Shown here: piece by piece, positions 55,381-64,000 of the stretch
Layout: each line of letters starts with the position of its first letter
Numbering within the stretch: the stretch's first letter is position 1
Assembly (NCBI GenBank): GCA_028583605.1
Contig: CM053333.1
Span: 31,640,476 to 31,704,475 of the forward strand
Length of the DNA: 64,000 nt
Source of the DNA: Dastarcus helophoroides
Taxonomy: Eukaryota > Arthropoda > Insecta > Coleoptera > Bothrideridae
Direction of reading: 5' to 3'
Translations under genes and position numbers: made by a program
Notes under the pieces: generated by a model
Told to the model about the DNA's origin: nothing
What the model saw: only the letters and a program-made list of their open reading frames with translations
Database searches by the model: none

Positions 55381-57420
55381 TCCAAAAGTTTGACTTTCTT
55401 TAAAAATTTCGGCTTTTTTTCAAAATTTCGGCTTTTTTTCAAAATTTCGACTTTTTTTCCAAAATTTCAACCTTTTTCAAAATTTTGACTTCTTCCAAAA
55501 TTTCGACTTTTTCAAAATTTCGACCATTTACGTACCTGCGACTAAAAGAAATTAGTTTTTAATTTTTGGATTTTTAAACGTCGAGTTTTCGAATGAAATC
55601 TTTTTTCCAACAGTTCGACTTTCTTTCAAAATTTCGACTTTTATTCAAAATTTCAGCCTTTTTCAAAATTTTGACTTCTTCCAAAATTTCGACTTTTTCA
55701 AAATTTCGACTATTTACGTACCCGCGACTAAAAGAAATTCGAGTTTTTAATTTTTGAATTTTTTAAAAACGTCGAGATTTCGAATAAATCTTTTTTCCAA
55801 AAGTTCGACTTTCTTTCAAAAGTTCGACGTTCTTTCAAAATTTCGACTTTTTTCCAAAATTTCAACCTTTTTTAAAATTTTGACTTCTTCCGAAATTTCT
55901 ACTTTTTCAGAATTTCGACAATTTACGTACCCGCGACTAAAAGAAATTCGAGTTTTTAATTTTTGGATTTTTTAAAAACGTCGAGTTTTCGAATGAAATC
56001 TTTTTTCCAAAAGTTCGGCTTTCTTTCAAAAGTTCGACTTTCTTTCAAAAGCTCAACTTTCCTTCAAAATTTCGACTTTTTTCCAAAATTTAAACCTTTT
56101 TCAAAATTTTGACTTCTTCCAAAATTTGGACTATTTGCATACCTACAACTAAAAGAAATACGAGTTTTTAATTTTTGGATTTTTTAAAAACGTCGAGATT
56201 TCGTATGAATCTTTTTTCCAAAAGCTCGACTTTCCTTCAAAAGCTCGACTTTCCTTCAAAATTTCGAATTTTTTCCAAAATTTAAACCTTTTTCAAAATT
56301 TCGACTCCTTCCAAAATTTGGACTATTTGCATACCTACGACTAAAAGAAATAAGAGTTTTTAATTTTTGGATTTTTTAAAAACGTCGAGATTTCGTATGA
56401 ATCTTTTTTCCAAAAGTTCGACTTTCTTTCAAAATTTCGACTTTTTCCCAAAATTTCAACCTTTTTCAAAATTTTGATTTCTTCCGAAATTTCGACTTTT
56501 TCAAAATTTCGACTATTTACGTACCCGCGACTAAAAGAAATTCGAGTTTTTAATTTTTGGATTTTTTAAAAACGTCGAGTTTTCGAATGAAATCTTTTTT
56601 CCAAAAGTTCGGCTTTCTTTCAAAAGTTCGACTTTCTTTCAAAAGTTCGACTTTCTTTCAAAAGCTCGACTTTCCTTCAAAATTTCGACTTTTTTCCAAA
56701 ACTTAAACCTTTTTCAAAATTTTGACTTCTTCCAAAATTTGGACTATTTGCATACCTGCGACTAAAAGAAATTCGAGTTTTTAATTTTTGGATTTTTTAA
56801 AAACGTCGAGATTTCGTATGAATTTTTTTTTTCAAAAGTTCGACTTTCTTTCAAAATTTCGACTTTTTTCCAAAATTTCAACCTTTTTCAAAATTTTGAT
56901 TTCTTCCGAAATTTCGACTTTTTCAAAATTTCGACTATTTACGAACCTGCGACTCATAGAAATTCGAGTTTTTAATTTTTGGATTTTTTTTAAAAACGTC
57001 GAGTTTTCGAATGAAATCTTTTTTCCAAAAGTTCGACTTTCTTTCAAAATTTCGACTTTTTTCCAAAATTTCAACCTTTTTCAAAATTTTGACTTCTTCC
57101 GAAATATCGACTTTTTCAAAATTTCGACTATTTACGAACCTGCGACTCATAGAAATTCGAGTTTTTAATTTTTGGATTTTTTTTAAAAACGTCGAGTTTT
57201 CGAATGAAATCTTTTTTCCAAAAGTTCGACTTTCTTTCAAAAGTTCGACTTTCTTTAAAAATTTCGTCTTTTTTTCAAAATTTCAACCTTTTTCAAAATG
57301 TTGACTTCTTTCAAAATTTCGACTTTTTCCAAATTTCAACTATTTACGTACCTGCGACTTAAAGAAATTCGAGTTTGAATATTTGGGTTTTTGTTTAAAA
57401 TTTGAGTTTTTAATTTTTGG
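55381..57420 (+). repeat. Higher-order repeat, ten units of ~191 bp plus steps of ~20 bp
   Basis: The landmark CGTACC(T/C)GCGACTAAAAG and its variants recur at 55531, 55717, 55926, 56139, 56330, 56520, 56751, 56942, 57135 and 57347. The spacings are 186, 209, 213, 191, 190, 231, 191, 193 and 212 bp. Each unit has GAGTTTTTAATTTTTGGATT, an AACGTCGAG step, and a variable number of CTTTCTTTCAAAAGTTCGA subunits. Reading frames across it are by-products of the repeat. Confidence 0.93.
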
Positions 57421-57540
57421 ATTTTTGAAAAACGACGAGTTTTCGAACGATTGAATTTTTTCGGAAAATTTCGATTGTATTCCAAAATTTCGACCCTCTT
57501 ATCAATGTCAAAATATTATCTAACCGAAATAATGAACAAA

Positions 57541-58145
57541 TTCAAAACTTTTTTTCAAACATCCGCCCTTGCTTGAAATGTTCGACATTTTTTCAAAATT
57601 TCAACTTCATTCAAAACATTTCGGAGATTTTCAAAATTTTAACTTCTATCGAAATTTCGATTTTCTTGAAAATTTTGACCTTTTTGATAATTTTGACCAT
57701 TTTGAAAATTTCGCTTTTCGAAAATTTCAGATTTCTTTACAAACTTGACAACGAAAAATTTTGATAAGGTGACATTTTTGGAAAGGATGTTTGCTCTTTT
57801 TGAAAACTTCTTTTTTTGAAAATTTTTTGAAGATTTCACTTTTCCAAATTGTTTTATTGTTTTTCAAAACAATAAAAATTTTCGGAAACGTAGAAACTTT
57901 AAAAGTTTTCAAAAATTTCGATTTTTTGAATTTTGACTTTTGGCATTACTTCAATATTTATAATTCCCAAAATTTCGGCTTTTTTGAACATTTCACTGTA
58001 AATATTTCAGACTACTTTTTTAAAATTGTCATTTTTTTTATTCCAAAACCTGCCCCTTTTTAAAATTCTCGAAACTTTTTTTAACTGTTGACGATTTTTC
58101 CATTTTTTTTTTAATCTTGAAATTTTCCAAAATATTTACTGTTTT
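57541..58145 (+). repeat. ~605-bp repeat, copy 2 (uninterrupted)
   Basis: Same sequence as 47851-48272 plus 52508-52691, including GATAAGGTGACATTTTT and GGATGTTTGCTCTTTTT. It shows what the LINE target looked like (CTTCAATATTTATAATTCCC). Confidence 0.9.
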
Positions 58146-61100
58146 AGAAAACTTGAACCATTTTTCGAAATTTCAATTTTTTAAAATTTCGATTTTTTAA
58201 TAAAATTTTCAAGATTTTGAAATCGCGCCATTGTTTAAATTTTCAACTCTCTTAAAATTTGGATTTTTCTCGAAAATCTTGAATTCTCTTTGGAAACAAC
58301 ATTCTATGAACATTTCGCCTATTTTCAAAAAGAGGACCTGATTTTTGAAAAATTTTGACTTTCAAATTTTCGCCTTTTTTCAAAAATTTCCACTCTCCAA
58401 AAATTTCGACTATTTTTCTAAATTTTAATTTTTTTGAAAATCTGTAATTTTGTTAAAATTGTCAATTGTTTTGAAAATTTCGGTTTTTTTTTCAAAATTT
58501 CATCACAATCACGACATTTCGACTTCCTTTAAAATTTTGTATTTTCTGAAATATTTTTCAAAATCTTAAATATTGCAGACTTCTGAAAATTTTGCAGTTT
58601 TATTGTCCAGAACTTTTTTCAAAATGTCAACCTCCTCTTCAAAATATCGATTTTATTTAGAAAATTTCAACATTCCTTCAAGAATTCAACTTTTTATGAA
58701 AATTTCCATTAACAAAATTTAAGTTCCGTCTACTTTTTTAAAAATTTGATTTTCTAAATAATTTTGGCTTTTCTTCAATATTTAGACTTCGAAAAAATTT
58801 AAATATTTGACTGTAAATTGTTCCACCTTTTAAATCCGAAATTTTTTCAAAATTTTGACCATTTTTGGGTTTTTAGACTATTTTCCAAAATTTTGACAAT
58901 TTTTGGATTTTTAGACTATTTTTCAAAATTCCGGCTTTTTTAAAACTGTTAATTTTTAAAAAAATGTCGTAATTATTTTTCGAATTGTCAATTTCTTCAA
59001 AATGTTTACAATTTTATTGATTGATTTGTTACTGGAAATTCTAACATTTTACTGGAAATTTTAACTGGCTATGAAAATTTGAAGATTTTTCAATATTTAG
59101 ACCTTTTTTCGATGTTATGATTGACTAAAATGTTTGCTTTTTCAAAATTTTCCCCTTTTTTAATTTCGAATTTTTTTGAAAATTTAAACGTTTCGTCAAA
59201 ATCTTAACTTTTTATGAAATTTTCCATTCAAAAATTTTGTCGTTTTTCTTTTGATAATTTCGGCTTTTCTTCAGTATTTAAACTTCGAAAAATTCAAAAT
59301 TTTGACTGAGCATTTTTCGACCTTTTAAACCTTGATATTTTTTCAAAATTTTAAAATCGAAATTTTCAATTTTCAAATTATTTCAAAAAACTCACAATTC
59401 TGAGAAAAAGTTGAAATTTGATAAAATGGAAATCTGAAAAAAAATCAAAATGTTGCAGTTTTTTTAAAGTTAATTTTACAGAAGTCAAAGTGGAAATTTT
59501 GTACAAAAAGTCGAAATTTTGAAAAAAAATTGGAATTTAAAGAAATCGAAATTTTCAAAAAGTCGAAACCTTTAAAAAGGAGAATTTGATAAAAATTGGT
59601 CGAAATTTTCAAAAAATCGGTCGAAATTTTCAAAAAAGTCAAATTTCTAGAAAAAGTAAAAACGTTTTTTAGATGAAGTCAGTATTTCGATAGAAAGTTC
59701 GAAATACTCCACGTTTTGAAAAAAGTCGAAATTTTGTACAAAAAAGTTAAAATTTTGATAAAAAATTGGAATTTGAAGTAGAAATTTTAAATGCCGAATT
59801 AAAAAAAAAATTGCCCCTATAAAAAATCGAAATTTTGAGAATAAATCGAAATTTCCAAAAAGTCAAAACCTTCAAGAGATTTAAAAAAAAAAATTGTCGA
59901 AATTTTCAAAAAATCGATCAAAATTTTCAAAAAAGTCGAATTCTTTACAAAAAGTAAAAACTTTTTTTAGATGAAGTCAGTATTTCGATAGAAAATTCGG
60001 AATATTCCACGTTTTGAAAAAAATCGAAATTTTGTACAATAAAAGTCGAAATTTTGTACAATAAAAGTCAAAATTTTGATAAAAAAATTGGAATTTGAAG
60101 AGGAAATTTCAAAATGTCGAATTTAAAAAAAATTGCCTCTATAAAAAATCGAAATTTTCAAAAAGTCGAAAGCTTCAAAAGGGAGAGATTTTGAAAAAAA
60201 TTGGTAGACATTTTCAAAAAATTGGTAGGCATTTTCAAAAAATCGGTCGAAATTTACAAAAAAGTGAAATTCTTCAGAAAAAATAATAACTTTTTTAGAT
60301 AAAGTCAGTATTTCGAGAGAAAGTCGAAATATTTAAAAAAAAGTCCACGTTATAAAATAAGTCGAAATTTTCAGATAAAAATCTTTCAAAAGTTACAAAA
60401 GTCAAAATTTGAACAAAACTCACAACGAATAAACTCGAATTTTTCGAAAAATACTAAAAATAGACAACATTTCAAGCAAACGAAATTCACAAAATACAAA
60501 AAACTTTTGAGAATCCGAGATTTTGAAAAAGATGGAAATTTTCAAAATAAGTCAATATTGTGAGAAAGTGGAAATTTGGGCAACGGAAGTGTTATTTTGA
60601 AAAAACAGGTTAGGAGTTTTCAAACACGTCAAAAACACAAAAACACGTCAAAATCGAGAAAAAACCGAAATTTGAAAAAAACCTGAATTTTTAAACAGAC
60701 GAAATTCTCAAAATGTTAAATAAAATTGAGAAAAAGCCGAATTTCCGAAAAAGACCGAAATTTTTAAAATAAGTCTTTGATGAAATTTGAAAGAAAGTGG
60801 AAAATGAGAAAAAATTGAATTTTAGAAAATAGTTGCAAATTTTAGGTGTTGAACTTTTAGAAAGTCGATATTTTGGAAAAACTCGAATTAATCGAAAATA
60901 AAATGAAAACTTCGAGAAAAAGTCGAAATTTTAAAAATATGAAATTTTCGAAATAACAAATTGTTGAGAAAAAGACGAAATTTTGAAAAAGGCAGCAAAA
61001 TAAGCCAGAATTTCAAGAAAGTCGAAATTTTGAAGGGGAAATTCTGATGTGTAATTTTGAAAAATTGGAAATTTTCAAACACGTTAAAAATTTCGAGAAA

Positions 61101-61345
61101 AAATCGAAATTTGGAATAGAATTAAATTTTTAAAGAGACGAAATTCTCAAAATGTGAAATAAAATTGAGAAAAGCCGGAGATCTTCAAAATAGATCAAAA
61201 TTTTGGGAAAAAGAATTTCAAAAATGTGGAAACTGTGTAAATGTGAATTTGGAAAAAAATTGGACACTAGGCGTTTTTAAAAGAAAAAAAACAGGAATTA
61301 ATCGAAAATAAAGCGAAATTTTTGAGAAAAAGTCGAAGATTTAAG
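58146..61345. repeat. Degenerate short-repeat array; orientation switches near 59360
   Basis: Left of about 59360 the plus strand shows AAATTTTGAC/AAATTTCGAC with T-rich linkers; right of it, the reversed form (GTCGAAATTTT with A-rich linkers). On the right, blocks with TTTTTTAGATGAAGTCAG and GTATTTCGATAGAAA recur at about 59670, 59963 and 60294 (AGATAAAGTCAG), roughly 300 bp apart. No gene. Confidence 0.7.
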
Positions 61346-61440
61346 CATCTGTATACAAATACAAGACACGTTTATTATAAAAAAAATTATATTTAATAGA
61401 ATTCGTTATTCCAAAATTTTAATTAATTAAAAAAAATTGA

Positions 61441-61515
61441 GCCGGCAGCAGAATTCGATCTTAAATGCACCGGGTGCAAAGCCCAGTACCATTTGACCTA
61501 TCTGTCATTGCTGAT
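61441..61515 (-). ncRNA. tRNA-like sequence, possible SINE or tRNA pseudogene
   Basis: On minus, CTGGG CTTTGCA CCCGG forms a tRNA-like anticodon arm (loop with TTG in the anticodon place). It is preceded by an A-box-like GATAGGTCAAATGG and followed by a B-box-like AGATCGAATTC. The T-stem and acceptor pairing are poor, so this is not a functional tRNA. A tRNA-derived SINE head is the likeliest reading. Confidence 0.3.
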
Positions 61516-62374
61516 TATTTTTTTTTTGTTTGAATTTTATCCATTTTATTCATTTCTATACATTCTTGGTGGTATCTTGTTTTGGATATCCATTCAGTAT
61601 ATAAATACGGAATGAAGTAATCATTAAAACTAGAAAAATATATAAATGTTTCTTTACTTTCACTCGTGTTGTCAATTTCCCATGAGGCGTTTCAGTTAAC
61701 GCAATTGTGTGAGGAATTTGTTCCCCTACTTTTGCTCAGTACTGTATCTAGTACACCCAGTAATCACATCACATGGGATCAAAATATAACAGAATGAATA
61801 AAAAATAATGAAAGTGCCAAAATCAACGTTAATTTTTGAAAAAAATACTTAATAAGCACTATTTGTCAAAATGTTGTAAACAAAAAAGTTGGCTCTTTGG
61901 ATGTTGGTATTTTACAGAGGAGTAGGATAAACGGCAACAAAAAGACATCAATTGTGTTCAAAAAAATTAAAAATCGCTTACACAGCAAAATTAAACGTAA
62001 ATTAAAGAATTCACTGTTAAAAAGTTCTAATTTTATCAACACTGTTAAATTCCTAGGTGCAATATATCGTACTAGTACTAGCGAATACCAAAAATTGCAT
62101 CCAGTAATGTAACTCGTTTGCTATGTATAAGCTTTATCGGAATTTTTAACAGCTTACAAATCAAACTTACACATAGCAACAACTCTAAAAATAACTTAAA
62201 ATTACAAAATAATATAATGAGCTGCTCATACTATAAGTTATAAGGAAATAATAAAATCAACATCATCGGGCATAGGAATCAGGAGAGATGAGAACAGCTC
62301 ATCTTTTTGCAAAACTCCCATTCATGACACAATCACTCGACACTTGACATGCTTCAAAATTCCTATACACTTAC
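61516..62374. other. Intron of transportin, no recognised feature
   Basis: AT-rich intronic DNA. A plus-strand frame at 61897-62112 is basic and unrecognised, probably chance. Confidence 0.5.
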
Positions 62375-62470
62375 CGGTGTTTTCTAGAAGGGTCTTGGGG
62401 GTGTTCGGCCTGTTTATGATATCAATTAGTTGATTTAAGACCAGGGGAATGTACGGTCTGGTGTCTTGTC
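62375..62470 (-). CDS. Tnpo: Transportin, internal coding exon (most 5' exon in this window)
   Basis: The acceptor TTTGTTGCAG ends at 62471 and the donor CCG|GTAAGT is at 62374. The first two bases complete the previous codon. Thirty-one codons follow, with [19 protein letters not shown], then TPKTLLENT, and the exon ends with the G of an Ala codon finished at 54632. This is the conserved transportin HEAT segment before ITIGRLG. The remaining, larger part of the gene lies beyond 64000 on minus. The downstream intron is 7742 bp. Confidence 0.96.
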
Positions 62471-62940
62471 CTGCAACAAATATTGGGAAATTAATTCAAA
62501 ACTTGGGAACGTCAAAGTCTGTAACTTGGGAACAAAATTGGGGAAGCAGGTAAAAATTTGAAAGGGGGAATCGACGAGAACTTGGAAAACTTCTGTCAGA
62601 ATTTTTTTCTTTTCTCTGGAAATTTCGCTTTATTCTGGAAATTTCGCTTTATTCCCGAAATGTCGCCCATTTTTTTTTGAAATTTCGAACTTCCTCTATT
62701 TTCTCTAACAATGGGTATCTCGAAACTCCAATTTTTTACATTTAACTTTTACAACCATAACTTTAAGATTGTTATTTTGAGATTAAACTTAAAACTTTAA
62801 ACACAAAATTTTGAAAACGAAATGAAACAATTTTGGAGCTTGTCACTTATTATTTTTTTGAAATTCTGACTTGTCGAAATTTCTATTTTCTCTGCAAAAT
62901 CCGTAGTTTTAAACGAAATTACATTTTTTAGATTTTAACG
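62471..62940. other. Intron sequence between the exon and the purine tract
   Basis: About 470 bp of transportin intron with a few AAATTTCG fragments (62620-62690). No other feature. Confidence 0.55.
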
Positions 62941-62997
62941 ATTAGAGAAGGGAAAAGACTAGAAGAGACGGAAAGAGAAGAGATCTAAAGAAGAGAA

Positions 62998-63129
62998 GTG
63001 AATAGGAGAGGAGTGGAGAAGAGAAGAGAAGTGAATAGGAGAGGAGTGGAGAAGAGAAGAGAAGTGAATAGGAGAGGAGTGGAGAAGAGAAGAGAAGTGA
63101 ATAGGAGAGGAGTGGAGAAGAGAAGAGAA
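62998..63129 (+). repeat. 33-bp tandem repeat, four copies, at the edge of the purine tract
   Basis: GTGAATAGGAGAGGAGTGG followed by AGAAGAGAAGAGAA repeats at 62998, 63031, 63064 and 63097. It looks like a minisatellite seeded from the neighbouring pentanucleotide. Confidence 0.93.
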
Positions 63130-63709
63130 GAGAAGAGAAGAGAAGAGAAGAGAAGAGAAGAGAAGAGAAGAGAAGAGAAGAGAAGAGAAGAGAAGAGAAG
63201 AGAAGAGAAGAGAAGAGAAGAGAAGAGAAGAGAAGAGAAGAGAAGAGAAGAGAAGAGAAGAGAAGAGAAGAGAAGAGAAGAGAAGAGAAGAGAAGAGAAG
63301 AGAAGAGAAGAGAAGAGAAGAGAAGAGAAGAGAAGAGAAGAGAAGAGAAGAGAAGAGAAGAGAAGAGAAGAGAAGAGAAGAGAAGAGAAGAGAAGAGAAG
63401 AGAAGAGAAGAGAAGAGAAGAGAAGAGAAGAGAAGAGAAGAGAAGAGAAGAGAAGAGAAGAGAAGAGAAGAGAAGAGAAGAGAAGAGAAGAGAAGAGAAG
63501 AGAAGAGAAGAGAAGAGAAGAGAAGAGAAGAGAAGAGAAGAGAAGAGAAGAGAAGAGAAGAGAAGAGAAGAGAAGAGAAGAGAAGAGAAGAGAAGAGAAG
63601 AGAAGAGAAGAGAAGAGAAGAGAAGAGAAGAGAAGAGAAGAGAAGAGAAGAGAAGAGAAGAGAAGAGAAGAGAAGAGAAGAGAAGAGAAGAGAAGAGAAG
63701 AGAAGAGAA
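63114..63709 (+). repeat. Perfect (GAGAA)n pentanucleotide tract, about 119 units
   Basis: Nearly 600 bp of pure purine on plus without a visible break. In the direction of the transportin transcript (minus) it reads (TCTTC)n. Open frames over 250 codons on both strands are trivial products of the repeat. An imperfect purine-rich continuation runs to the end of the window. Confidence 0.99.
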
Positions 63710-64000
63710 CATATGGGAAGGGAAGGGAAGAAAAGGAAGGAAAGGGAAGGAGAGGGAAGCGAAGGGAAGAGAAGAGAAGAGAGGAGAAGATAAGGGAAGA
63801 GAAGAGAAGAGAGGAGAAGGGAATGGAAAGGAAGGGAACTAAAGGGAAGGGAAGAGAAGAGAAGAGAAGAGAAGAGAAGAGAAAAGAAGAGAAGAGAGGA
63901 GAAAAGAGAAGAGAGGAGAGGAGAGGAGAAGAGAGGAGAATAGAGGAGAGAAGAGAAGGGAAGAGAATGGAATAAACGAAAAGAGATGGGAAGAGAAGAG
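63710..64000 (+). repeat. Imperfect purine-rich continuation
   Basis: GGGAAG, GAGAAG and AGGAGA variants with few pyrimidines. It reaches the window edge, so the total length is unknown. Confidence 0.9.

Noticed and set aside
55754..57304. Several Phe/Lys/Ser-rich frames in both directions
   Set aside because: They are by-products of the higher-order repeat and recur with its period.
61441..61515. Functional tRNA gene
   Set aside because: The anticodon arm is good but the T-arm and acceptor stem do not pair; kept only as a tRNA-like remnant.
62942..63975. Open frames of 256 and 325 codons on both strands
   Set aside because: Both are translations of the (GAGAA)n microsatellite and carry no gene-like sequence.

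Overview
This is AT-rich eukaryotic DNA, most likely from an insect or other arthropod. It contains a spliced nuclear gene with long introns, and several retrotransposon and DNA-transposon families of animal type. No bacterial operons, CRISPR arrays or prokaryotic mobile elements are present. The species cannot be named from the sequence alone.

The one clear host gene is the 3' end of a transportin (importin beta-2) gene on the minus strand. Its last four coding exons lie at 62375-62470, 54557-54632, 54077-54251 and 44862-44969. Splice sites and codon phases agree at every junction, and the protein ends in the C-terminus expected for the family. The introns (7.7 kb, 0.3 kb and 9.1 kb) are packed with repeats.

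Layout: 1-3960, a decayed Ty3/Gypsy pol on plus, with its gag piece inverted and a Jockey-type LINE fragment inserted. 3955-5300, tandem repeats. 5613-5964, solo LTR of a second Gypsy family. 7973-10488, broken two-exon gene for a DDE-like orphan protein. 11825-12442, solo LTR with an extra 242 bp. 13515-15206, internally deleted pogo/Tigger-like transposon. 15508-16830, a 70-bp tandem repeat joined to a LINE RNase H tail. 16830-17960, array of AAATTTCGAC-type short repeats. 20222-23590, CR1/Jockey-superfamily LINE. 23724-32181, a hAT-like element holding a small Helitron, which holds a second hAT-like copy in the opposite orientation. 33640-38196, a young Gypsy element (LTRs differ at one base) that lacks most of protease and reverse transcriptase and splits an open reading frame. 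38290-41500, inverted-repeat (foldback) element. 44862-64000, transportin exons and introns, with a second hAT-like pair of ends (45046/53559), a nearly complete LINE (48273-52507), short-repeat arrays, a ~191-bp higher-order repeat, and a ~600-bp perfect (GAGAA)n tract.

The most unusual structure is a degenerate repeat with AAATTTCGA spaced 20-21 bp apart. It fills many kilobases in both orientations and gives rise to higher-order repeats. All functional calls rest on motifs read by eye; no database search was possible.
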